Positions 52,072 to 63,470 of a stretch of 64,000 nt of DNA are shown one piece after another; positions within the stretch are counted from its first letter, which is position 1; each line of letters opens with the position of its first letter. A program made the position numbers and the translations under genes. A model generated the notes under the pieces. The model saw nothing but the letters and a program-made list of their open reading frames with translations. It made no database searches and was not told where the DNA came from. The DNA comes from Quillaja saponaria (Eukaryota; Streptophyta; Magnoliopsida; Fabales; Quillajaceae). The stretch is taken from contig CM055614.1 of assembly GCA_029379385.1 (NCBI GenBank), positions 15,522,994 to 15,586,993 of the forward strand, given 5' to 3'.

Positions 52072-54330
52072 ATTTCCTTGCATTGTAGTAAGCTAATTCA
52101 TTTACTTGTGAACTTGAAATTGTGTTCTCTTAATTCCAATTGTGGGTTGTTTGCATTCTATAGATTCCTCTCATTCGGAAAGCCTAGCCTAATCTTACTT
52201 TTGGAATTCCATGAATGAAGTCTTGGTTATTTGTGTGGGTGTTTGGTTGTGAAAACTTCAATTACAAAAATGTAATTTTTGGTGTTGACACGTTTCTTGG
52301 GAACTTAATGTGAAAATTGTGTAAATTCAAGTTTTAGGAGTTTTGAATTTTAAATTTCTTTAAGTGTTGCAAATTGATATTGGTAAATGGGTAATTCTAA
52401 AACTTAATTGGAAATTGTTAGATTCGTGAAACTTTTTGAAATGCCTATTTTTGTTAGTTTGCTAAACTTTAAGAATATTAGTATTTAGCATATGTTTTCA
52501 CTATGGTATATCTATATATATTTTTCATTTTGAACTAACTAAGGTTAGTTTAGCATGTTTTTAGCCATTTTTGGAATTTTTTGGATTTGGATGTTTGCTT
52601 GTGGGTTAGAATGTGTTATCTGGGGTTAATTTTGAATTTGGGTTTTGTGTGGGAACTCATTGCTTCTACTCCTTGGTTATTCGGTTTATTTTTTAAATGA
52701 TTATTGTATCGTTGTTTGAAATTATTCTAGGCTCATTAGGCACTAGTCCCACACCTTCGGTTGGATGACTTTTGGTTCCCAGTGTCCTTGGAAGCTTTGC
52801 TTGTGCTGTGAATAGATAGTGCCTAGTATAATGTTTTCATTATGATCACCACATGCATCACCACTTGTCAATTTGGAAACTACTTCTTGTATAGATGTTT
52901 ACTTAAACATGACTTATGACCCTTTAAGCTTTCCAAACTAGTTTTTGAGTAAACAATTTCAAAAGTGCATTAGAACAATCAAACATTGTGAAGAATCCTT
53001 TTGAATCACTTATGCTTACTTAGTATATCATTATTAGTTACTTTACATTTTTGAACATAGTCCTCGGGGACAAGCACTTAAACATTCATCCTCCTTTATT
53101 TGATAATAGTCACTGGACATATGATTTGAGTAGATTTGAAATTGATATTATCACTTGTAAGGAAAGTTGTTTATGTTATTTTTACTATTGGTGTACAACT
53201 GTATTCGACCTCGGATTTGATGGACTTATTTGATTTGGAAAATAAACATCGGAATATTTATTATTTGGATAGTGGTGTTGGAAACACTTTCATTGAATTC
53301 CTTAGTTTTCATCTTGGCATTACTTTGTTATTCAAGTATTACGTTTTTCTTTCAGATTGTTTTTATGGGTGGTACTTGTCAGAACACCTTAGCTAACAAG
53401 AAATAGTTATCCTATATGCACAAGTATATATTTTGGACATGTTACCTACTTAGTTAGTGATATCGTAACCCCGTGTATAGGCCAACATGTGTGGTAATAA
53501 GTTTGATACCCTAGTTAGTGAGTGGTTTGGCACTAACTCATTGTAGCCTAGGGATTTAATGGTTTGTATAAATTGACGAATTTGACACCCTTGTTAGCTG
53601 GGGGTTTGGCGCTGACTCGTTGTACTCTATAGGCATAAAAATTTGACAGTTCTAACATTGTATAATACCTAACTAAATTTTCATAAAATGATTTTGCCAA
53701 ATGATTGGCTTATGTTGTTTAAGATTTCAAAAATACCTATTTCACCAAATGGTTATTGGCAATAGTTTATTTACATTGCATATGTTTTCAAATGTATCAA
53801 TGTATCTTTATGTAAATTAATTATTGGTAAAACATTCTTGTGTTATCTTGTTCCCCCCCCCCCCTACTATACTATGTATCGTCAACTCACAGAGTCTTGT
53901 GACTCACACTTGTTAGTTTGATGTTTTGTTTCTGATACCTGAAATCTTGGATTTTGGAGCCTATGTCAAAAAAGGTTTCTACCGAAAGTTTCTCTTGTCG
54001 GTTTACCCAACATTTGTTTCGGCTTGGGTCTAACTTGTATTCAATCTTATTTATATATAAGATGACTATATTTGTAGTTAGACTCCACTACAACCTTATC
54101 TAGGATTTATTTAGGTTTATAACTTTTTGATTGTTTGAGTTTTAGATGGACTATTGCAATTTTTTTTCGTTTTTGAGAATCGTTATAGGCTTGTTTACGT
54201 CATGCTGGGCCTATGTTCACCTTGAGCCATTCATTGGTCATGACTTTGGTTTGTGTCGTGACACTATTTTTAACACAAGTTCTCGATCTTTATTACTTTC
54301 TAATTCCTTAATAAAATCAAATTCTACTTA
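52072..54330 (+). repeat. LTR-like sequence F, right part
   Basis: Continues the sequence broken by LTR-D. It has two tandem related segments of about 100 bases near 53500-53640 (GTGAGTGGTTTGGCACTAACTCATTGTA and GGGGGTTTGGCGCTGACTCGTTGTA, given here only as landmarks at those positions), a C13 run at 53851-53863, and CTTGTGACTCACACTTGTTAG near 53895. No coding potential. A chromovirus LTR is the best guess. Confidence 0.4.
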
Positions 54331-56403
54331 GTTTTACTTAATTCCTAAATTATATCTACCAAGTTGATCGAGGCAACTAACCATTAAAATCAAATAGGAA
54401 GATTCGGTGTTTACCAAAAACTTCCCAAAATACATTCACAAATTATTTAGGAAGATCAAATACACCATAATCAACCAAAATTCACAATAATCATAAATCA
54501 TTCTCAAAATCCTAACAAACTATAAATTCACAAAAATCACAAATAAATTTAGAGGCATACAATCAACATCACAAACACCAATTATAAAACTCAAAATCCA
54601 AAAATATTCCAAAATACTCAAAACTACAAAATCTTTAACATTTTATCGAAAACAAAAACTGTACGGAAGGGAGGGACCACACGTGGCTGGGCAACCTTCA
54701 CTGGAGTTGACTATAACCCGAAGGAGCAATAGTGACAACAGTAAGGTTACAGACCTAAAAGAGAGTGAGAGAGAGAGAAATTACTCTTATCGCGATCTGG
54801 GTCTGGTATTCTAGAAAAATGGCTAGGAACAAGTTTCCTCGCCTTTCCCATGCCATTTAAAATTTAAATTTTAAAAAAGTCACATTCTAAGTGGCATTAG
54901 ATGACATCAACTTGTCATTCTCTCACATAATTTTTGAAGTAGAAAAAAGGACAAGAGATTTATGAGAAGTTATCCCTCGCCCAATTTTATGAGATTTGTT
55001 ATATTTTGCCATTCTTTCGTCATTCCCACACAAAAGTATATCGTCAATTACTTTTTTTTGTGGGAAACTAGCTTCCCTCCAAAAAAAAAAAAAAAAAGTG
55101 AGGGATAAGTGTTTCCTCACCATTTAATTGTCAAGGACAAAAACAAAAATTAATCTTTGTTTATTTGGATCACCTTTCGTTTTATGGATTTACTCAAGCA
55201 CGGTATTACTCACAAAGCCGACGGCGGAGGGAAGGAGCGGGACAATCGGAGCGTGGTTATTGGGATTCTTTTTACTTTTATCAAAATGTCCCTATTCTTG
55301 CGTCAACTTAAAAAATGACCTTTTATTTTTATTTGTCTTTAATACTTTATCTGATAAATCTTATCAAGAAAACGATTTTCACAGTCTACTCACATAATTT
55401 ATAAATTTTGAATCGTTTGCATTCCATTTTAACCACAAGAATATGACAGCACCATAGTATTGTTTGGACCACTATAGCATTAATTGTTATGACTCCCAAA
55501 AAAAAAGGACAATTTATGCTCTTTACCAAGAAGGTAAACCTGATTGTTATTAATAAGAAAAACTAAGCCAAACCCCACCATTTTTCAAACCCTTTTTTTT
55601 TTGGGCAAGCACTTCCTCATAGATCTAGTTTTTTTTTTCTTTTTCTTTTATATGGAAATTTACTGTGTCATGAGCTAGTTAATTTTTTTTTTTTTTTGGA
55701 AAAATTTATAAATAAATAAGTTGTCTAGAGATATTGAACAACGGAATTGAAATGAAAAATTGGAAAACCAAGCGAACCCTAGTTTTCTTAAAAACAGCCA
55801 CTTCGGCTGCACCCCCTCCACCTTTATCTCTTTTATATTTATATATTTATCTAAAAGAGATAACCTAATTTATTTAAATATATATATATATATCTCTTAA
55901 ATGTCCACTTCCAGTGAAAATAACCTAATTCCCACTTACAAGAGTTTTCTGAATATACTTTATCGAACTAAAAGACGAAAATTCACGTTGAACAGAAAAG
56001 TTAATCAACAAAATTCATGTAATAATTAAATCCACCTGCTATTATGTATTTCAAGCCCATAATATATTTGTGTATGTACTCTTATCCACAACATGGAATT
56101 AAACTAATGAAATATATATGATTAAATTTGTTTTCAAGTTAGGTTAGCACTAATTTTTTTCTCATCTTCTTTTAAAGAAAGGAAATATCTTAAAGTTGCG
56201 ACACTTAAATAAATTTCATTCATATCAGAGAATTTTTCTTCTTAAAATAAAAATAAAAATAAAATAAAAATAAAAATAAAAGAGAAGAAGAAGACTCACT
56301 CCTGTTGTAAATTTGTAACGATATATCTAAGTCTAATCATATAATTTATTAAAATTAATGAGTCCATAATTTTTATATAATTAATAAATAATATGGACAT
56401 ATG
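54331..56403. other. AT-rich DNA, no gene recognised
   Basis: Contains a possible short inverted-repeat element (TTATCCCTC at 54971 and GAGGGATAA at 55099), an A17 run at 55081-55097, T-runs at 55588, 55629 and 55684, (TA)n at about 55880-55893, and (AAAAT)n at 56245-56280. A relatively GC-rich patch at 54660-54800 with a GA run (54762-54778) shows no convincing frame. Confidence 0.4.
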
Positions 56404-57255
56404 TCACTAATTACACTAAGGACTCAGCTCACCGCTAATACATTATTTCACCCAATACTGCCAAATACACATTTAGATTATTGATACACGTATTAATTTA
56501 AATCAAAAGCAGATTAAAAGTTCAATTTGTCACTCTCCTCTTTCTCTATTTGTATAAGGACTTTGAACAAAAAATGGGTATTCAAAAACTTAATCTTTGA
56601 TTTAACCCAAAACAACATATACTAGTAGAAGACCCAAAATGGGTATTAAAAATTTTTCTTACCGCAACACCCAATCAAATTTTGATGAGTCCTATTTGAT
56701 TAAAAAAAAAGAGAGAAAAGAAAAATCCAATTAAATCTGTATGGATGACTCATTAGCAACATAAATTTTCATCAATAGCGTAACACAGAAAACAAAGATT
56801 TAGAGTTAACCACCATGCAATCAATTGAAAATTGAAAAAACAATAAGAGAAGAACATGCTCACAACAACCATTGAACAACCACAAACTAGCTTTGAATTA
56901 TATGTTGAATTGTGCTGAGATATTAGTTAATTTATAATTGCTAGAATAAAGAATGTAAAATAAATAAAAATACAAAGAAGCTTGGAGAATATAAAGAGAG
57001 AAAGTAGGAAAGATGGGAGGGGGAGAAAGGAAAGAAAGGTTTCCTTGCTGCGCCCCATGTAGCCATCGTAATTTAGCCCTTAGGATGATGAAAGAGAAAG
57101 AGAAGTGAGAGACTTTAGCTAATTGAATTTTTAATCTGAACCTTTCATTTAAATTAATACATGTGTCAGTCATCTAAATTTGTACTTGGGAGTTGGGAGT
57201 ATTGGGTGAAATAGTGTATTGGAGATGAGTTGAGTCCTTATACTAATTACTATAA
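56404..57255. mobile_element. Fold-back / MITE-like element with ~150-bp inverted arms
   Basis: The left arm, about 56404-56549, is the reverse complement of the right arm, about 57091-57255, at roughly 80% by eye. Matches include TAAGGACTCAGCTCA with TGAGTTGAGTCCTTA, TTTCACCCAATACT with AGTATTGGGTGAAA, and TTAATTTAAAT with ATTTAAATTAA. The ~540-base centre carries no recognised gene. Type (MULE-like or other TIR element) is uncertain; target duplication not resolved. Confidence 0.65.
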
Positions 57256-58838
57256 TTAATTTTAATTAGTCAAGTGAGAAAATGTGTTATAATTTTGTTT
57301 ATTGATAGTGTATTAATTATACTCATAAGGTATGGTTCAAGTAATAAGTCACGTTTGAGCTCAGCGATTAAGGTGTCTTTGCAATGTTAAGAGTTCTAGC
57401 CAGCAAGAAAATACTTGTGGGAGGAGCAGCTGCAAACTACGAACGAGATTAGACTTACACCCAAATAGAGTGAGTATACTCGTGGAAAAAAAATAATATT
57501 AACAACTTTTATATATATATATATATAGCCAAATTTATCTCTTTTCCTATGTAAGAAGGTTTGCCACCAATTAAGGGACCTCCATTTGTAATGGAGTTGG
57601 ACTCAACAAAAAAAGAAGTTTCAAATAATCATCCCACACCAAGTATAAATCAGTAAAATGAAAGACGTGTGAGATTACTTCTTCAGAAAAAATATATAGG
57701 TCAACATGTATTACTTTATGTCCTTGTGAGGTTGATGTTAATATGTAGACAAGCAAGCACCACAAACCACGCACCACACAACATTGGTACTTTTCTAAAT
57801 CATTCTTTTGCATGAAATTTTTAATCTCAAAAGTCATTAAAGTTTTGTTTTCTTTATTATTAATTAGAAGGCCGCGTGCAATTGCAATCCAAACTTAGTC
57901 CTATCAAAAAAAAAAAAAAATTTGTCTTTTCTAATATTCGTAAGATAATTCAATAGATGTTGTTGCGTGCATATAAAATTACTGTTTTTTTTTTTTTTTT
58001 TCTAGAAAAAAAAAATGGAGAAAACTGTTCTTATTTATTTTTCTTGTTATGTAAGCGAATGAAGACTAGCTTGGAGTATTCTTCTCCAACAAGAAATATT
58101 TAAAAAAAGCAAGTCTAAGATACACAAATAACTAATTAATGGCTGCCACTGCTGCAAATTGAAATAATGAATTAGTTTAGCTCTTATCTTATTCGGTTAT
58201 AGACACTTTAAGCGTTTTGTCTATATGCACCTAAACTTTTTTCTTTTTTATTATTATTGTTTTTTTGAGATTTTTTAAGTTATGCATTTCTAATGGTTGT
58301 GGTGTATTAACAAAATGACAGAGTGACTAATTGTCTAACAAGGCTAAACCCAATTGGATGGAGCAATCAACACACTCCGATGCTTGTGGAATCATACCAA
58401 TCAATAGCGGATATTCATCCACAATGTTATATAGTTGAAAGGTTTACGTTATGATAAAAGAATAGGACTAAAAATATAATTAATTAAAAAAAATACCAAC
58501 CCAATTGAAAAAAGGTTAAATTTTTTTTTTCTTTTTTGGGAATTAAAGTTTGTAAAGGGTCATTGATCTATTACATCATTAACAGTGCAGCCCATGTTCC
58601 ATGGTTAAATCCTTTTTTTATATCTGCGTCTACTTTTTTAATCGTGTTCGTTTAATCCGTCGGTCTGACGTGATTGCCACCAAATTTCTTTGCGAGAAAG
58701 TAAGGCCAATTTTCTTTGATTGAGTTTAATTTTATTTTTTTTAATAAAATATAAAAATAAAAAACTTTTTGCTCCACTAAATCAGATTTAACATATCCAG
58801 TGCACTTAGAAGTATATATACAAGTCATCCACTTTAAG

Positions 58839-58872
<34 letters not shown>

Positions 58873-58976
58873 GGGGGTTGGGTTCATCAGTAAATTGTTA
58901 GAAAACGATACATTTGAATAAGGGCATATGTATTATTATTAATTTTTTAACGGTTAGGTGATGTTTGAGCCAATTT
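57256..58976. other. AT-rich DNA with a 29-G run
   Basis: No coding sequence recognised. (TA)n at about 57512-57526, A15 at 57906-57920, T18 at 57983-58000. An uninterrupted G run occurs at 58842-58870, followed by TTGGGGGTTGGG. Confidence 0.5.
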
Positions 58977-59340
58977 CACTATATGAAATAGCATTATTTT
59001 GTGTCTACCAATTGCAAATACAGAAGGTATATTGAGGAGATGCAATTAATCATCTGTGTTTGCTTCCAGACGCAGTAACCCTATACTCATATACTATTTT
59101 TTGTGTATGTGAAAAAGCGGGTAATAACTATTTCTGTATTGTTGCGTCTACATTTAGACTCCTATAATTGCTTGCCCTGTATCCATATATGGATTACAGA
59201 TGCTGAAACATAAATGCCAGTATAACTTTGTCTGTGGCGTAGGAAAAATAGACACAATTTTTTTATATTTTTTAAATTTGTCTGCATCTACATAAGGCAG
59301 ACGCAGATAATCCAAAATGTGGACACATGTGAAATAAATA
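58977..59340. repeat. CACTA terminus and subterminal repeats
   Basis: CACTATATGAAAT at the end, then repeats around ACGCAG: CCAGACGCAGTAACCC, TTGCGTCTACATTTA, GTCTGCATCTACATAAGGCA, GACGCAGATAATCC. Subterminal motif arrays of this kind bind the TNPA-type protein in En/Spm. Confidence 0.65.
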
Positions 59341-59689
59341 ATTTACTTTTATTATTTTATTTTTATTTGGTTTTTAATTTTATAACTATAAATACTTATA
59401 AAAGTATATTTTATATTTAAATTCTAAATTTTATACAAACAAAAAATTATTATACAAAAATCATCGTAACATTAATATTATTTACAAATATTGTAGAAAA
59501 AACAATCTTACAATTCTAAGTCTTCGTCATCTTGAGTTTGCTATTTATCCTAACTGAGATGTGAAAGCGCAGATGTAAGAGGTGCAACCTGAAGTAATCA
59601 AAATAAATAAGTTATAAGTAATTATACTTAATTAATATGCATACAAGTTAAAATTCTAACTTAGACAAATTAAGAAAACTGCTCAGAGC

Positions 59690-60428
59690 TTTTGTCTTAA
59701 AACTATAAAATTCACCTAATATAATGATTGTTGATCCAAATGACATTTTGTTTTTTTCTATATGTCTTATTCATCCCCACAGTTATGCCAGTACTCTCCC
59801 AATCCGATATGAACTTGTATTTGACCATTTTGTCTCCCTAAACCAAGAGTTACAAAGTTTTTTTCTTGAAACTGTAACATTGGCCTAATATCTTAACCGT
59901 TAATCCAAATGTAATTCTGTTTCTTTCCATTAGTCTTATTTGTCCCCACGATCATTCATATACTTTTGGAATCTAAAACAGACTTGTATTTTACTGTTTT
60001 GCTTTCGAAACCCAGAGTTACAAAGCTTTTACCTTGAAACTGTAACATTGACCTAATATCTTACGATTGATCCAAATTACATTTTGTTTTTCTCTACAAT
60101 TTTTATTCATCTCCAATGTTATACGAGTATTCCTGGAATCAAAGATGGACTTAGTTTTTACCATTTTGCCCTCGAACCTAGAGTTACAAATCTTTTGCCT
60201 TGAAACTGTAACACTGGCCTAATATCCTAATTGGTTGATTCAAATAGAATTTTGTTTCTTCCTACATGTCTTATTCATTGCCATGGTCACCTTGGTACTC
60301 TCAAAATTCAAATGGGACTTGTTTTTTACCGTTTTATCCCCCAAACCTATAATTATAAAGTTTTTGCCTTAAAAATATAACATTGGTTTATATCCTGAAC
60401 TTTGATCCAAATGACATTCCGTTCTTTA
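59690..60428. repeat. ~165-bp tandem repeat array (left part)
   Basis: About 4.5 diverged units. The landmark CTTGAAACTGTAACATTGGC recurs at about 59873, 60035, 60201 and 60368 (weakest), and a first partial unit starts near 59695. Each unit also has a GTCTTATTCATCCCCA block and a GACTTGTATTTTACC block. It lies inside the CACTA element. Confidence 0.8.
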
Positions 60429-60979
60429 TAGGGCTATGCATAGAACCCGGAATAACCGAATACCCAAACCGAACGGGCAATTGCGGTTAAATTATGGTAT
60501 TTTTATTATTTCAAGTAATTAAATTTAATACTCATTGTTTTTTATTCGGTTATGGGCAGTGATATAAAGTATCCATGGGTACCCGAAAATCAAAATAATG
60601 AAATTATATAATGTATATTTTTTTAAAATTTGTTATTTTTAATATATTGTTGTGTTAATTTATATTTTTATTTGTGTTAAATATGTTGATATATTATGTT
60701 TTTTGTATTTTTTTTTGTATATAGTAACTAATGAATTTTAAAAATATGATGTTCAAAAATAAAAAAAATACAATTTTTTAAATTAATTTTAGTAAAATAT
60801 TAATAAATTTTATGTAACCGAATACCGAACCAAATTAATCATATTTTATCGGTTGGAGTACTTTCGGGTAGTACCTATTTTAGGTTCGGTTTTGGTTTGG
60901 AAATTTTACTACCCAAAAATTTTAGTTCGGTTCAAAATTTTGCCTTTACCCGAACCAAACCAACATGTGCACACCCCTA
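60429..60979. mobile_element. hAT-type MITE
   Basis: 551 bp. Ends TAGGGCTATGCATAGAACCC and ...ACATGTGCACACCCCTA, the TAGGG(C/T)TGTGCA-type inverted ends of a widespread plant hAT family. Inside, CCGAATACCCAAACCGAAC and GGTTCGGTTTTGGTTTGG add further inverted similarity. Flanked by gTTCTTTa and aTTCTTTc, an 8-bp target duplication with the two outer bases changed. It lies within one repeat unit of the array. Confidence 0.85.
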
Positions 60980-61110
60980 ATTCTTTCTACATGTCTTATT
61001 CGTCCCCATAATCGTGTATGTACTATCAGAATCTAAAATGAACTTGTATTTGACTATATTGCCCCCCGAACCCAAAGGTTTTATATTTAAACTATAACTT
61101 AAGCATAAAA
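60980..61110. repeat. ~165-bp tandem repeat array (right part, interrupted unit)
   Basis: TTCTTTCTACATGTCTTATT at 60981 continues the unit broken at 60428, then CTTGTATTTGACTATATTGC and an AACCCAAAGG end. The array stops near 61110. Confidence 0.75.
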
Positions 61111-61329
61111 ATTCTATTTAAGAATCCCATAACGAAAATGAAATTAAAAGAGTTTGTACCTCTAAGAATAGCTATGTACTATATATACCTGAAACAACAA
61201 GTTGTAAGATTATGTTTGTTATCTAGAAAATGAATAACAAAACTAGCTAGGAAATAATATTATTTTAAGATATGAACTATATATGAACATACTTGCATAT
61301 TTACAGGTAAGAACTACTAATTCTCATTA

Positions 61330-63426
61330 TTTTCATCAGTCAACTATTCTTCTTCATCATCGTCTTCTTCTTAAACTGAGACAATTTCATCATCATTTAT
61401 AAAATCATCACTAATAATTAACTTTGCATGTTTTTTGCTCGTTGATTGAAGAAGTACATTTGGGTTAGCTTATTCCATCATATTTATGTCATTAAGTGAT
61501 TCAGAGAGATTATCATCATCTTCAAGGGTAACCGAAGCTGGAAATTTGGGTTTCTTGATCTTGAAAAAAGTTTAAATTTTTCGGCACTACATTGTTAGTG
61601 TTCTCTTCAGTCATTATTAACAAAGTTTCTTGGTTTCAATCTACTTACCAATCAAGCCTTTTTATTTTCTTAGACAGATATGTTGCATAAAATACTTGTG
61701 TCTCTTGATTACCCAACCTAAAATAGCTTGTCTGAGTTAAGTTTAGACTTTTAATTTTTCTCAATCAAACCATGTTAAAGTCAACTTTAAGTCCTTTGTC
61801 AGAAGAATCATACCAAAAAGAGTAGCCACACTGATTTAGACCTGTAGCTATAGTTCATACGTGCTCATCAACACTGAGATCACTCAATACCTACGTAATT
61901 ATGGCACGTGTAAGAATAAAAATGTCATTGATAAAATAGAAGTTTAATTATAATCGACGAAATTCTTACTAGTTGAATTCGCCATTGAGAAATTCCCTTT
62001 CATGGAGTCTCTCGAGTTGTTCATTGGTGATATTGGGATTATCAACTCTCATTATTGAATTAAATTAACTACAAACAAATGAATGATAATATAGGCTGCA
62101 TGTACAATTTGCAATGATAAGAAGAGTTTTTGAAACTTACTCTACAAAAGGTTTGATTTTTTCACATTTGAGAAAGACATATATTTGCAATTTTCTAGCA
62201 CTTTAGACCGAGCACGTCCAATAGTTTTACCATAGATCGATATCATCATCATCATTTCGGCCTATTTCTCATATCTTTGCTTACAAAATATAGGCTACAA
62301 AAAATTGATGTCTTTTCAAGTATGTAAGCCATGATAATTGAGCCCTCAACCAATAGTTTGTTCTATGGGATCCCAAAAATTGGGAATTAACTTAGTTTCC
62401 AACGTACAAAGCGTCATCGATATATTTGACTTAAGTTGCTTCATATGTGAAACACTTAGCTCAGTTGCACAAATAACCTGGAAGAAATGATAGTTTTGTA
62501 ATAGGACCCTAAATTGGCTCCGGAATCAAGTCTCGAAATGCAATTAACAATAAGCTCTACATGAACGAATGACATCTGTGGCTCTTCATACCATAAACTT
62601 TTCATTCTTTCATGTTTACATAATGAGGCAAGTTAGAATTATAACCATCAAGGAACTTTACATCATTCTTGATCCATCAACTTAAACTGCAGGTTGCTTT
62701 GGGCTTAAAGAATTTTCCATTAACCTCACGCAACTCCAATTCTGGTTGATGACATATCTCTTTCAAATCTTAACGGGCTTATGGATTGTCCTTACTTTTA
62801 CATTTAAAGTCCATGACAGTATTAAAATATTGTCAAACACATTCTTCTCAATATGCATCATCTAAGTTATGGAGCAGTAAGTTGATAAACTAATATAACA
62901 ACTGCCAAAAATACTCATCTTCACCCAGTTATGATCACTTCATACGTTGAAACAACAAATGATTTAACCTTGGAGAAAACCTCATCACTTGACAATCTGA
63001 GAGGTGGTGAGCTTTTCTTAATGGTGTTCTTTAAAAAATTATTTTTTTGCTTTCCAAATGGATGATTTTCAGGCACTAATTGACGATAACAATCAAACCA
63101 ACATTGTGTTTTACCATTATTTAGTGTGAAGGATTTTGTACATTCCATACATGTAGGACATGACAGTCTACCATGGGTACTCCACCTAGAAGTCATTCTG
63201 TAAGCAAGGTCCATAGAAGAGCAGCTCTCATAATAAAGTTTTGCTTCAAAACCTTATCTAAAGTTAAGACACCATCTCTCCAAAGTATTTTCAACTCTTC
63301 TATTAAAGGCTTACAATAGACATTAAAAATTTTGTCAAGATATAGACTAGGAATTAGCAAAGTCAAAAAAATATTGTGCTGCTTCATGCACATGCCTAGT
63401 AGAAAGTTATAAGGAGTGACAAACAC
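61330..63426 (-). pseudogene. CACTA transposase (TNP2-like, Transposase_21 family) with C-terminal domains
   Basis: Reading right to left. The frame 63193-63426 has TPYNFLLGMCMKQHNIFLTL, LIPSLYLDKIFNVYCKPLIE and LWRDGVLTLDKVLKQNF. A 1-2 base shift near 63200 leads to MTSRWSTHGRLSCPTCMECT, then FTLNNGKTQCWFDCYRQLVP (frame 62921-63214). Further left are a MHIEKNVFDNI block (about 62840), a DUF4218-like stretch (about 62400-62700), and DUF4216-like text with FWYDSSDKGLKVD and QVFYA (about 61680-61830). An acidic end, EEDDDEEE, lies near 61345. In intact elements this protein cuts the CACTA ends. Many stops. The N-terminal DDE part is lost to LINE-6. Confidence 0.8.
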
Positions 63427-63470
63427 TAGCTAACATGAATATTGAGATCCCTAATTACTAAATTGAGTGA

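Larger units (their letters stand above)
58977..63470 (-). mobile_element. CACTA (En/Spm-type) transposon, 3' part
   Basis: The left terminus starts CACTATATGAAATAGC at 58977, a CACTA-type terminal repeat. The subterminal region 59000-59340 holds repeated GACGCAG/CTGCGTC-like units in both directions (about 59062-59072, 59143-59150, 59290-59325), as expected for transposase-binding sites. The transposase pseudogene lies at 61330-63426, and a minisatellite lies between. The right end is interrupted by LINE-6 at 63471 and leaves the window. Confidence 0.75.

Noticed and set aside
54960..55115. Short MITE bounded by TTATCCCTC / GAGGGATAA
   Set aside because: Only ~9-10 bases of inverted repeat and no target duplication seen; could be chance in this AT-rich DNA.
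56898..57173. 91-codon minus-strand frame
   Set aside because: Lies across the right arm of the inverted-repeat element and has no recognisable protein signal.
57571..57837. 88-codon minus-strand frame
   Set aside because: No family recognised, AT-rich context, no supporting exon or promoter signals.
59690..61110. CRISPR-like array
   Set aside because: Units are ~165 bp, contiguous and diverged, in a plant transposon; no short repeat/spacer pattern.
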